The translations under genes and the position numbers were made by a program. Positions 43,433 through 52,566 of a stretch of 64,000 bases of DNA are shown here, piece by piece (within the stretch, counting starts at the first letter, position 1; each line of letters starts with the position of its first letter). The notes beneath the pieces were generated by a model that saw nothing but the letters and a program-made list of their open reading frames with translations, was not told the origin of the DNA and searched no databases. The stretch comes from Streptomyces flavochromogenes. Lineage in GTDB: Bacteria; Actinomycetota; Actinomycetes; Streptomycetales; Streptomycetaceae. The stretch covers positions 186,001 to 250,000 of the forward strand of contig NZ_JNZO01000018.1 in assembly GCF_000717595.1 (NCBI RefSeq). The letters are read 5' to 3'.

Positions 43433-44391
43433 GACCCGAGGTGGCTCAGCGGCCACGCGCCGGCGAGCAGCGCCGACCAGAGCAGGGCGTTGGAGACGGT
43501 CATCCGGTCGCTGAACAGCGCCCGCGAGGGATTGCCGCCACCCGCGTCGACCACGAGCAGCTGCAGATACCGGGCGAGGCCGAAGAGCGCGAACGGGGCG
43601 GTGAGCACCGCGACCAGCGGTCCGTGCGGGCCGAAGACCGGGCTGTCCTGCACCTGCAGGACGTAACTGACCGCCGTGAGCACCGCGGTGAAGGCGAGCA
43701 GCTGGTCGAGGAAGCCGAGGGTGTAGCCGCGCAGCGCGGGCCGGTGCAGCACCCCGCCGACCGCCATCTCGTGGCGCCGCTTGCCCAGGATCAGCAGCAG
43801 ACAGAGGGAGAAGACACAGAGGGTGAGCCAGCTCGGCACGGGGTTGCCCGAGGCAAGGCAGCCCTGGGCGAGCCGCAGGACGAAACCGAGGGCGACGATG
43901 AAGACGTCGAGCAGCGGGACGTGCTTGAGCCCCTTGCTGTACGCGGCGTTCAGCGCGACGTACGCGGCGACCGGCCACCAGTCGACGAGCGCGGCCGTCC
44001 CGGTGTACACCGTGAGACCGACCGTCGCCGCGAGGAGGACGGCGAGGGCGGCGGCGAAGGAGACGGCGGTCGCGACGCCGATCCGGCCGGCGGCGATCGG
44101 CCGGTGCCGCTTCTCCGGGTGGCGGCGGTCCCGGTCCCGGTCGCCGAGGTCGTTCATCAGGTAGATCAGCGCGGACGCGAGGGTGAAGACACCGATCGCG
44201 GCGAGGGCTCCGCCGAGCGCGGCACCGTCGAGGTGGGGCGCGCCGAGCAGGCCGAGGGGGACGACGACCAGGTTCTTCGTCCACTGGTGGGGCCGGACGA
44301 GAGAGGTGAGGTCGGCGAGCCGACTGGGAGGGCGGGAGGCCGGCGGGCGGGCCGTCGGCGCCTCTCGGCCGGTGAGCGTGGGCGTGGCCAT
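43429..44391 (-). CDS. UbiA family polyprenyl-phosphate phosphoribosyltransferase-like protein
   Basis: A 320-residue membrane prenyltransferase-fold protein with about eight helices. LVRPHQWTKNLVV and the NDLGDRDRDRRHPEKRHRP motif (NDxxDxxxD) match decaprenyl-phosphate phosphoribosyltransferase (DPPR synthase, mycobacterial UbiA), which joins PRPP and polyprenyl phosphate. The mycobacterial partners DprE1/DprE2 are not visible here, so the product is probably not decaprenyl-phosphoarabinose for arabinan. The start is ATG 44391. It is the lipid-carrier entry point of the operon. Confidence 0.87.
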   Translation of the reverse strand: MATPTLTGREAPTARPPASRPPSRLADLTSLVRPHQWTKNLVVVPLGLLGAPHLDGAALGGALAAIGVFTLASALIYLMNDLGDRDRDRRHPEKRHRPIAAGRIGVATAVSFAAALAVLLAATVGLTVYTGTAALVDWWPVAAYVALNAAYSKGLKHVPLLDVFIVALGFVLRLAQGCLASGNPVPSWLTLCVFSLCLLLILGKRRHEMAVGGVLHRPALRGYTLGFLDQLLAFTAVLTAVSYVLQVQDSPVFGPHGPLVAVLTAPFALFGLARYLQLLVVDAGGGNPSRALFSDRMTVSNALLWSALLAGAWPLSHLGS

Positions 44392-44434
44392 GAACGGACT
44401 CCTGGGGGGAGGGGCGTACGGGGGTGGGCGGCGG

Positions 44435-45541
44435 TCATCCGGTGGAGGTGGCGGTGGCGGTGGGGGAGGGAGCGGCGGCGGAAGCCGAAGCTCCGGCACG
44501 GGCGGCGGCGGATGCGCCGGCTCCGGGGCGGTCCGCCGGGAGGGCCTTTCCGCGGCCGCGCACGCTGGGCCCGAAGTCCGGCTCGGTGAGCCAGCGGACG
44601 GTGCCCCGCGCCGCGCCGAGCACGATCGCCTGGTGCAGCACGAAGTGGACGGCGGTGAAGTAGAGGAGGAAGCCGGGACCGCGGGTCCGCAGCGCGAACC
44701 GGCTCAGGCCCGGATCGGCGCAGGCGAAGACGAGCGCGCACAGGGCGGGGACGAGCAGGAGCCACGGGGTGAGCAGGCCGAGCGGCAGGGTGGGGAGGGT
44801 GAGCGCGGCGGCCAGGACGCCGAGTGGCCGGTTGGCGGTGAGTCCGCCCTCCCTCAACTGCCCGAGCGCCGCGATGAGCAGCTGTGAACGCCGGTACTGC
44901 TCCCGGAGCATCGCCCCGAGCCGGTCGACGTCGTCGTGCCGGCCTCGGATCGCCTCCGTCATCACGATCCGGTGGGTGCGGACGAGCCGGCCGCTGTACT
45001 CGACGTCCTCCGAGTCCCGGAGGTTCTCGTCGAAGGGCCCGGTGGTGTCGAAGACCTCCTTGCGGATCGCGCCGAGGGCGAAGAACGCGGTGCGGACCTC
45101 GCCGACGGCGCGGCGGCGCCAGAAGTGGGCGTGCAGGGCGTGGTAGCGCTCCACGGGCCCGTCGTCGAAGAGCGGTTCGGGGTCGAGCACCCCGTGGACA
45201 CAGCCGAGTTCGGGGTCGTCCCGGAGCAGGTCGGCGGCGTTCGCGAGGGCCTCGGGGTGGAGGGCCGTGTCCGAGTCGAGGAAGAAGAGGATCTCGCCGC
45301 GGGCGGCGGCGGCCCCGAGGTTCCGGGCGGCGGACACCCCGCTGTTGTGGGGGTTGGCGATCAGGACGACGTCGAACCGCCGGGCGATGTCCCGGGACCT
45401 GTCGGTGCTCGCGTCGTCGACGACGATGACGTCGAGCGGGGCGTGGGTCTGGGCGAAGACCGAGGTCAGACAGGCGTGGAGGGTCTTCTCGTAGTTGTAG
45501 TTGGGGATGACGACGGACACGCTGGGACGAGCCCTGGACAT
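44435..45541 (-). CDS. GT2 family glycosyltransferase with C-terminal membrane region, copy 1
   Basis: A 368-residue family 2 glycosyltransferase. VSVVIPNYNYEKTLHACLTSV opens the nucleotide-binding domain and LFFLDSDTALHPEAL carries the DxD motif. Two or three transmembrane segments lie near residues 230-310. The extreme C-terminus is a Ser/Ala/Thr-rich low-complexity tail. The start ATG 45541 is 51 bases after the 92-residue gene. Confidence 0.9.
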   Translation of the reverse strand: MSRARPSVSVVIPNYNYEKTLHACLTSVFAQTHAPLDVIVVDDASTDRSRDIARRFDVVLIANPHNSGVSAARNLGAAAARGEILFFLDSDTALHPEALANAADLLRDDPELGCVHGVLDPEPLFDDGPVERYHALHAHFWRRRAVGEVRTAFFALGAIRKEVFDTTGPFDENLRDSEDVEYSGRLVRTHRIVMTEAIRGRHDDVDRLGAMLREQYRRSQLLIAALGQLREGGLTANRPLGVLAAALTLPTLPLGLLTPWLLLVPALCALVFACADPGLSRFALRTRGPGFLLYFTAVHFVLHQAIVLGAARGTVRWLTEPDFGPSVRGRGKALPADRPGAGASAAARAGASASAAAPSPTATATSTG

Positions 45542-45591
45542 GGGGGTTCCTTGGGAGGGCGGTCGGGGGGTTGCGGCGTGTGGGGGGCGCT

Positions 45592-45870
45592 TCAGAGCAG
45601 CCGGAAGTCCGCGATGCGGTGGTGGGAGAGCTCGGGGGAGTGGCCGAGGAGGCGCCGGCAGAGCAGCAGCGCGTGGCCGACGGCTTCGATCTCGTCGGGG
45701 CCCCGGATGTAGAGGGCCAGGCGGATCGTCCGGTCGAGAACCAGCGCCCGTGCGGACTCGAAGCGGTCCTGCGGACGGGCGACGCGGTGCAGCGTCTCGA
45801 CGAGGAGTGCTGCGGACGGGGCCGGTGGGGGGTCGGTGTCCGGGGCGGGGTCGTCGTCCGATGCCCTCAT
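45592..45870 (-). CDS. 92-residue protein of unknown function
   Basis: A short acidic/Pro-rich head (DDDPAPDTDPPPAP) followed by ALLVETLHRVARPQDRFESARALVLDRTIRLALYIRGPDEIEAVGHALLLCRRLLG. No known domain recognised; the amphipathic helices could be a regulatory or partner-binding module. It lies 27 bp after the small secreted-peptide gene and 51 bp before the GT2 gene, in step with the operon. Confidence 0.65.
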   Translation of the reverse strand: MRASDDDPAPDTDPPPAPSAALLVETLHRVARPQDRFESARALVLDRTIRLALYIRGPDEIEAVGHALLLCRRLLGHSPELSHHRIADFRLL

Positions 45871-45896
45871 CGAGATGCCGACGAGGTAGATGACGA

Positions 45897-46109
45897 TCAG
45901 CCCCAGGAGAAGCCGTTGTCGCTGTCGTCGGTCTGCGCGGTCGCGGTCGCGGCAGGCACGGCGTCGGCGGCGGCGACCGCCGGGGCTCCCGCGGACGCCG
46001 GCTCCGCCGCCAGGACGAGGGTCAGCGCGGCCGCGGCGGGGACGAGCAGGGCGAGGACGGGCCGGACCTGAACACGGGTGAAAGGGGCGAAACGGGCGCT
46101 GCTGGGCAT
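45897..46109 (-). CDS. 70-residue secreted peptide, first gene of the glycan operon
   Basis: A signal peptide is clear: VRPVLALLVPAAAALTLVLA followed by a likely ASA cleavage site. The mature part is about 30 residues, Ala/Val-rich, ending QTDDSDNGFSWG. There are no cysteines. GGAAAGG lies about ten bases before ATG 46109. As the first gene of the operon it could be a substrate, a signal or an envelope component; function is unknown. Confidence 0.65.
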   Translation of the reverse strand: MPSSARFAPFTRVQVRPVLALLVPAAAALTLVLAAEPASAGAPAVAAADAVPAATATAQTDDSDNGFSWG

Positions 46110-46387
46110 GGCGGAACTACCTTTCCGGAGATGTGGACGAGGAATGTCGGGGCGGGTCTCCCGGCGCCGCTCCCGGGCTCTTCCGGGCGGCTCCGACACG
46201 TCCAAGACTGGCCTGCCGGGGGTGCCCTGTCACCGCAGAAAGGCTGGCACCAAGTGCGTGGCCGTGAGGAGCCAGTCCGTATGTACGGCCGCCGCGCGCC
46301 GCTGATCTGGAGGTTTCCGGGAGGCGTCACGTTCCTGCCAGGCGGAAGGTGCCGGGTGGCCGTCATCTCCTCGTACGGCCCCGGGAT

Positions 46388-46505
46388 CCTTCGCGTGGGC
46401 CCCGAACCCCTTCGTGCGACCTGAGGCAACCGTTCGTACGGCTGCGGGGATCCTTCGTGCGGCTTCCGGGGCCCCTGTGTTCGGCCCCGGGGCCCCTTCG
46501 TACGG
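46388..46505. repeat. Decayed ~21-nt tandem array with CCTTCGTRCGG core
   Basis: The TTCG core recurs at 46390, 46411, 46433, 46454, 46480 and 46498 (spacings 21, 22, 21, 26, 18) with GCTTCCGGGGCCC-like spacers. Confidence 0.6.
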
Positions 46506-46518
46506 CTTCCGGAAACGC

Positions 46519-46552
46519 CGAACGGCCGCACCCGGTGGGGTGCGGCCGTTCG
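46519..46552 (-). terminator. Terminator of dasR
   Basis: A 15-bp perfect stem (46519-46533 with 46538-46552) and GGTG loop, 26 bases past the dasR stop. Confidence 0.85.
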
Positions 46553-46577
46553 TGTCGTGCCGGGGTGGTGTCGTCGC

Positions 46578-47441
<864 letters not shown>

Positions 47442-47499
47442 TCAGGTGTCGGTCCGATAACGGACGCGACTGCCCTTCTTATACACCCTTGACACCCCT

Positions 47500-47515
47500 A
47501 AAGGTCTAGGCCAAG
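47500..47515. promoter_or_regulatory. Weak DasR-responsive element in dasR-dasA region
   Basis: AAAGGTCTAGGCCAAG matches about 11 of 16 positions of the dre consensus and keeps GGTCTAG. Confidence 0.5.
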
Positions 47516-47523
47516 CTCCGGGT

Positions 47524-47539
47524 ACTGGTCTAAACCATT
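47524..47539. promoter_or_regulatory. DasR-responsive element (dre) upstream of dasA
   Basis: ACTGGTCTAAACCATT matches 14 of 16 positions of ACTGGTCTAGACCAGT, 88 bp upstream of the dasA start. Confidence 0.88.
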
Positions 47540-47627
47540 AAAGACCAGGTCCCAGCCCCACGAGCACTACCTGACGTATGTCTTCGCGCGGTGGGCAGGG
47601 GTTGCAGGCATCCCTGAGGAGGGTGGC

Positions 47628-48923
47628 GTGAAGCGCAAGCTCATCGCGGCGATCGGCGTCGCAGGCATGATGGTCTCTATCGCTGCGTGTGGTTCCGACA
47701 GTGACAAGGGTAAGGACGGCGCCAAGGCGTCGGCCGGGGGCGACAAGACTCTGACCGTCTGGGTCATGGACGGTTCCGCCCCGGACGCGTGGATGGCCGA
47801 GGTGAACAAGGCCTTCGAGGCCAAGCACCCGGGTGTCAAGGTCAAGGTCGAGAAGCAGATCTGGAACGGCATCCAGGAGAAGGTCACCACCGCGCTCTCC
47901 GAGGACACCCCGCCGGACGTTCTGGAGCTCGGCAACACGCAGACCGCGGGCTACGCCGTGACCGGCGGCCTCGCCGACCTGTCCGGTGACAAGGCCACGC
48001 TGGGCTACGACGCCTGGAACAAGGGCATGGTCGCCTCCAACGAGCTGGACGGCAAGCTCTACTCGGCCCCGTGGTACGCCGCCAACCGTGTCGTCGTCTA
48101 CGACAAGGCCGCCTTCAAGAAGGCCGGTGTCACCCCGCCCAAGACCCGCGCCGAGTGGATCGACGGTCTGAAGAAGCTCAAGGCGTCCGACCCGAAGTCG
48201 CAGGCGATCTACCTCCCGGGTCAGTCCTGGTACGTCCTCGCCGGCCTCATCTGGGACGAGGGCAGCGACCTGGCGGTCAAGGACGGCGACAAGTGGAAGG
48301 GCAACCTGTCCTCCCCCGAGGCCGCCAACGCCGTGAACTTCTACAAGGAGCTGGCGTCCTACTCCACCGCTCCGAAGGACAAGGACGAGGCGACCCCGCA
48401 GCAGTCCACCGACATCGTCCCCAAGGGCGGCGTGGCGTCCTGGATCGGTCTCGGCTGGGAGGCCGGCGGCGCGATCGACGCCATGAAGAAGGCCGGCAAG
48501 ACCGCCGACTTCGGCTACTTCCCGATCCCGGGCAAGACGGCCGACAAGCCGGGCTCCGTCTTCCTCGGCGGCTCGAACCTCGCCATCGCCGAGCGCTCCC
48601 AGAACAAGGACCTCGCGAAGGAGTGGCTGGCGCTCGCCGCCGGTAAGGACTTCATGACGAAGTACGCCACCGCCACCGAGGGCGCGCTGCTTCCGAACAC
48701 CGACTCCGCGCAGTTCAAGCCGGCCGCCGGCTCCTTCGCCGAGGCCATGGCCGCTTCCTCCGCCTCCGGCAAGGTCACCCCGGTGACCCCGGGCTGGGCG
48801 AACGTCGAGACCGCCCCGAACCCGATCAAGGACTTCATGACCAAGGTCCTGAAGGGTGAGGACCCCAAGACCGCCGGCGAGGCGGCCGACAAGGTCATCA
48901 ACGAGCGCATCAACCAGCAGTAA
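47628..48923 (+). CDS. dasA: Chitobiose-binding lipoprotein DasA (ABC solute-binding protein)
   Basis: A 431-residue extracellular sugar-binding lipoprotein. The signal peptide ends in lipobox SIAAC (Cys21). The mature domain begins with LTVWVMDGSAPDAWMAEVNKAFEAKHPG, typical of cluster 1 sugar binders. In S. coelicolor DasA binds chitobiose and delivers it to DasB/DasC. The start is GTG 47628 with GGAGG 8-10 bases upstream. The gene is preceded by dre sites. The 12 bases at its 3' end (including TAA) are repeated once just downstream. Confidence 0.95.
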   Translation: MKRKLIAAIGVAGMMVSIAACGSDSDKGKDGAKASAGGDKTLTVWVMDGSAPDAWMAEVNKAFEAKHPGVKVKVEKQIWNGIQEKVTTALSEDTPPDVLELGNTQTAGYAVTGGLADLSGDKATLGYDAWNKGMVASNELDGKLYSAPWYAANRVVVYDKAAFKKAGVTPPKTRAEWIDGLKKLKASDPKSQAIYLPGQSWYVLAGLIWDEGSDLAVKDGDKWKGNLSSPEAANAVNFYKELASYSTAPKDKDEATPQQSTDIVPKGGVASWIGLGWEAGGAIDAMKKAGKTADFGYFPIPGKTADKPGSVFLGGSNLAIAERSQNKDLAKEWLALAAGKDFMTKYATATEGALLPNTDSAQFKPAAGSFAEAMAASSASGKVTPVTPGWANVETAPNPIKDFMTKVLKGEDPKTAGEAADKVINERINQQ

Positions 48924-48956
48924 TACGCAGCACCAGCAGTAATCCGTAGCCCGGTG

Positions 48957-48983
48957 GTGCGGCCGGTCACGCACCGGCCGCAC
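48957..48983 (+). promoter_or_regulatory. Intra-operon hairpin between dasA and dasB
   Basis: An 11-bp perfect stem GTGCGGCCGGT/ACCGGCCGCAC with CACGC loop. It probably stabilises the dasA message or partly terminates it, giving more binding protein than permease. Confidence 0.65.
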
Positions 48984-49072
48984 CATCGGCGCTTCACGAG
49001 TGATCAGCGGCCCGCTCCCCCGGGCCGCGCCCCGGTGGGCGCGGGAGCCCCAGAACCGCGAGGAATAAGACC

Positions 49073-50095
49073 ATGACCGTGGACTCCCAGGGGACGGCGA
49101 CCGCCGATCCTCAGGACGCGCCCGGGAGGGCGGCAGGGAAGTCTCAGACTCCGCCACCCCCTTCGGGCCCGAAGGAAGTCCTTAAGCCTTCGCGCGGCAG
49201 ACGTTCCCTGCCCAGCGGGTGGCTGCCGTACCTGCTCGTCGCGCCGGCCCTGCTGTCCATGGCGGTGCTGCTGCTCTACCCGCTGATCCGCAATGTGATC
49301 CTCTCCTTCCAGGAGCTCAACCGGAAGGAGTTCATCACCCGCGAGACCGTCTGGACCGGCTTCGACAACTACACCGAGCTCCTCGGCGACCCGGACTTCT
49401 GGACGGTCGTCGTCCGAAGCGTCGTCTTCACGGCGGTCAACGTCGCGCTCATCATGGCGATCGGCACGGGCGTGGGCCTGCTGCTCAACCGCCTGGGCAA
49501 GAAGATGCGCCTGGTCCTCTCGCTGGCCCTGATGTTCGCCTGGGCCATGCCGATCGTCGCCTCCGTCACGGTCTTCCGCTGGCTCTTCGACGAGCAGTTC
49601 GGCGTCGTGAACTGGCTGATGCGGACCCTGGGCTTCGACGGCTACGAGCAGCACAACTGGTTCGAGACCGGGTTCTCCACCCTCGTCATCATCATGATCC
49701 TGCTGGTCTGGGGATCCATCCCGTTCGTCGCCCTCAACATGTACGCCGCCCTGACCACCATCGGGTCCGAGCTGTACGAGGCCGCGAAGATGGACGGCGC
49801 CAGCGGCTGGCGCACCTTCTGGGCCGTGGTCTTCCCGAACCTGAAGTCGTTCTTCATGATCACGACGTTCCTGGAGATCATCTGGATCTTCAAGGCGTTC
49901 GCCCAGGTCTACGCCATGAACCAGGGCGGCCCCGACCGAGGCTCCGAGACGCTCCCCGTCTTCGCCTACATCGAGGGCGTCGGCCAGTTCCACTACGGTG
50001 TCGCCGCCGCCATCTCCATCCTGACGATCGTGATGCTCATCGCGGTCATGTCCTTCTACTTCCGCCTGATCCTGAAGCAGGAGGAGGAGCTGTGA
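49073..50095 (+). CDS. dasB: Chitobiose ABC transporter permease DasB
   Basis: A 340-residue inner-membrane permease with six transmembrane helices after a ~45-residue polar Pro/Lys-rich head. The EAA loop that docks the ATPase is YEAAKMDGASGWRTFWAVVFP. The ATPase is not encoded here; in Streptomyces the shared MsiK usually serves. It overlaps dasC by four bases. Confidence 0.94.
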   Translation: MTVDSQGTATADPQDAPGRAAGKSQTPPPPSGPKEVLKPSRGRRSLPSGWLPYLLVAPALLSMAVLLLYPLIRNVILSFQELNRKEFITRETVWTGFDNYTELLGDPDFWTVVVRSVVFTAVNVALIMAIGTGVGLLLNRLGKKMRLVLSLALMFAWAMPIVASVTVFRWLFDEQFGVVNWLMRTLGFDGYEQHNWFETGFSTLVIIMILLVWGSIPFVALNMYAALTTIGSELYEAAKMDGASGWRTFWAVVFPNLKSFFMITTFLEIIWIFKAFAQVYAMNQGGPDRGSETLPVFAYIEGVGQFHYGVAAAISILTIVMLIAVMSFYFRLILKQEEEL

Positions 50096-50958
50096 GCGCC
50101 ACCACCGAGACTCCGCAGAAGCTGCGCACCAGGAGGCCGCTCACGGTCGGCGTGGTCGCCAAGAACCTCACCGCCCTCGTCCTCGCGGTCGTGTTCGTCT
50201 TCCCCGTGTACTGGATGTTCTCGTCCTCGCTGAAGCCGCAGCACGAGATCATGACGAAGGACCCCGTCTTCGTCTTCACGCCGACGTTCGAGAACTACTC
50301 GACCGCCACCGGGGTCGACCTGTTCTGGACGTACGTCAGCAACAGCCTCATGGTCACCATCGGTGCCGTGGTGCTCGCCCTTCTCGTGGCGCTGGCCGCG
50401 AGCTTCGCGATCGCCCGCATGAAGTTCAAGGGGCGCAAGGGCATCGTCCTCATCGTGATGATGGCGCAGATGGCACCCTGGGAGGTCATGGTCATCGCCA
50501 TGTACATGATCTCCCGTGAGAACGACATGCTGAACAGCATTCCGATGCTCACGCTCATCTACTTCGTCATGGTCCTCCCCTTCACGATCTGGACCCTGCG
50601 CGGCTTCATCGCCGCCGTCCCGGTCGAGCTGGAGGAGGCCGCGCAGATCGACGGCTGCACCCGGGGCCAGGCGTTCCGCAAGGTGATCTTCCCGCTGCTC
50701 GCCCCCGGCCTGATGTCGACCTCGCTCTTCGGCTTCATCACCGCCTGGAACGAGTTCGCCATGATCCTCATGCTGAACAAGGACAAGGAGTCGCAGACGC
50801 TGACGCTCTGGCTGACGCAGTTCCAGACCGCGTTCGGCAGCGACTGGGGCGCCACCATGGCCGCCTCGACGCTCTTCGCACTTCCCGTGCTCGTCGTCTT
50901 CCTCTTCCTCCAGCGCAAGGCCGTCGGCGGCATGACCGCCGGCGCGGTGAAGGGATAA
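50092..50958 (+). CDS. dasC: Chitobiose ABC transporter permease DasC
   Basis: A 288-residue six-helix permease. The EAA loop is LEEAAQIDGCTRGQAFRKVIFPLLAPG. GTG 50092 overlaps the dasB TGA. It is the second membrane subunit of the DasABC system. Confidence 0.94.
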   Translation: MSATTETPQKLRTRRPLTVGVVAKNLTALVLAVVFVFPVYWMFSSSLKPQHEIMTKDPVFVFTPTFENYSTATGVDLFWTYVSNSLMVTIGAVVLALLVALAASFAIARMKFKGRKGIVLIVMMAQMAPWEVMVIAMYMISRENDMLNSIPMLTLIYFVMVLPFTIWTLRGFIAAVPVELEEAAQIDGCTRGQAFRKVIFPLLAPGLMSTSLFGFITAWNEFAMILMLNKDKESQTLTLWLTQFQTAFGSDWGATMAASTLFALPVLVVFLFLQRKAVGGMTAGAVKG

Positions 50959-50967
50959 GGGCTCCCC

Positions 50968-52491
50968 ATGACCACACTCGTACACGGCACGGACACCCTG
51001 ACCCGTGACGCGCTCACGGTGCTCCAGCCCGGGTTCGTCGGCACCACGGCGCCCGACTGGCTGCTCCGCCGCATCGGCGAGGGCCTGTCGTCCGTCGGCC
51101 TGTTCGGCCGGAACATCGTCAGCCCCGAGCAGCTCACCGCGCTCACCGCGCAGCTGCGGGCCGAGCGGGACGACGTCCTCGTCGCCATCGACGAGGAGGG
51201 TGGCGACGTCACCCGCCTGGAGGTCAAGCAGGGCTCCTCGTTCCCCGGCAACTACGCCCTGGGCAGCGTGGACGACGTCGAGCTCACCCGGGCCGTGGCC
51301 CGTGAACTCGGCCGCCGGCTCGCGGCCTGCGGCGTCGACCTCAACTGGGCGCCGTCCGCCGACGTCAACTCCAACGCCGAGAACCCGGTCATCGGCGTCC
51401 GGTCCTTCGGGCCGGACCCGGATCTGGTCGCCCGGCACACCGTGGCGTACGTCGACGGCCTCCAGGGCGTCGGGGTCGCGGCCTGCACCAAGCACTTCCC
51501 CGGACACGGCGACACGAACGTGGACTCCCACGACGCGCTGCCCCGGATCGATGTGGACCTCGCCACACTGCACGCCCGTGAGCTGGTGCCTTTCCGTGCG
51601 GCCGTCGCCGCGGGTACCAAAGCGGTGATGAGCGCGCATATCCTGCTCTCCGCGCTCGACCCCCACCGTCCGGCCACCCTGAGCCCGCAGATCCTCACCG
51701 GTCTGCTGCGCCAGGAGCTGGGCTTCGAGGGGCTGATCGTCACCGACGGCATGGAGATGCAGGCCGTCGCGGCGACGTACGGCATCGAGCGTGGATCCGT
51801 TCTCGCCATCGCCGCGGGCGCCGACGCCATCTGCGTCGGCGGCGGGCTGTGCGACGAGGACACCGTCCTGCAGCTGCGCGACGCGCTCGTCACTGCGGTA
51901 CGGACCGGTGAACTGCCCGAGGAGCGGCTGGCCGACGCCGCGGCGCGCGTGCGCGCCCTGGCGGCCTGGACCCAGGCGCACCGGGCCAGGGGGGCTGAAT
52001 CGGTGTCGGGCGCGGCAGTGCAGGAGGGGACCGCGCCCGGCGCCGACATCGGACTCGTCGCCGCCCGCCGGGCCCTGAAGGTGACCCGGGGGGAGCGGCC
52101 GTACACCCCGATGACCAGCGCTCCGTACGTGGCCTCCTTCACCCCCGTCGCGAACTTCGCGGTCGGCGACGAGACGCCCTGGGGCATCGCCGCCGAGCTG
52201 GAGCGGCTGCTGCCCGGCACGGAGACCGGCTCCTACGCCGACTCCTCCGTGGACGCCCTCCTCGCCGCGGCGGGGGAGCGGCGGATCGTCGCGGTCGTGC
52301 GCGACCTCCACCGGCACGCGTGGATGACCGAGGCCCTGGACGCCCTGGTCGCGGCCCGCCCCGACACCGTCGTGGTCGAGATGGGCCTCAACGAGGCGGA
52401 GCCCCGGGGAGCCCTGCACATCGCCACGCACGGCGCCGCCCGGGTCTGCGGCCGCGCGGCCGCGGAGGCCGTCGCCGGAACCGGCGCCTGA
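50968..52491 (+). CDS. dasD: GH3 family beta-N-acetylhexosaminidase (DasD/NagZ-like)
   Basis: A 507-residue glycoside hydrolase family 3 protein. The signature KHFPGHGDTNVDSHDALP contains the GH3 N-acetylglucosaminidase motif KHFPGHGxTxxDSH with its catalytic His/Asp; the nucleophile Asp is in VTDGMEMQAV. There is no signal peptide, so it acts in the cytoplasm, splitting imported chitobiose into N-acetylglucosamine. It starts nine bases after dasC, in the same transcript. Confidence 0.93.
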   Translation: MTTLVHGTDTLTRDALTVLQPGFVGTTAPDWLLRRIGEGLSSVGLFGRNIVSPEQLTALTAQLRAERDDVLVAIDEEGGDVTRLEVKQGSSFPGNYALGSVDDVELTRAVARELGRRLAACGVDLNWAPSADVNSNAENPVIGVRSFGPDPDLVARHTVAYVDGLQGVGVAACTKHFPGHGDTNVDSHDALPRIDVDLATLHARELVPFRAAVAAGTKAVMSAHILLSALDPHRPATLSPQILTGLLRQELGFEGLIVTDGMEMQAVAATYGIERGSVLAIAAGADAICVGGGLCDEDTVLQLRDALVTAVRTGELPEERLADAAARVRALAAWTQAHRARGAESVSGAAVQEGTAPGADIGLVAARRALKVTRGERPYTPMTSAPYVASFTPVANFAVGDETPWGIAAELERLLPGTETGSYADSSVDALLAAAGERRIVAVVRDLHRHAWMTEALDALVAARPDTVVVEMGLNEAEPRGALHIATHGAARVCGRAAAEAVAGTGA

Positions 52492-52503
52492 CGGGACGGA
52501 CGC

Positions 52504-52541
52504 GAAGGGGCCCGGCACCTGAACAGGTGCCGGGCCCCTTC
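52504..52541. terminator. Terminator between dasD and nagB
   Basis: A 17-bp perfect stem (52504-52520 with 52525-52541) and GAAC loop between convergent genes. Confidence 0.9.
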
Positions 52542-52566
52542 GTCGTGCACGGGGATTCCGGGCGGC

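Larger units (their letters stand above)
46110..46577. other. 468-bp intergenic region between glycan operon and dasR
   Basis: It holds the dasR terminator, a short ~21-nt tandem array (46388-46505) and the leader of the secreted-peptide gene. I saw no convincing -10/-35 pair for the operon and no coding sequence. Confidence 0.6.

Noticed and set aside
51252..52220. Long minus-strand frame opposite dasD
   Set aside because: Antisense to a gene with complete GH3 motifs; no domain of its own.
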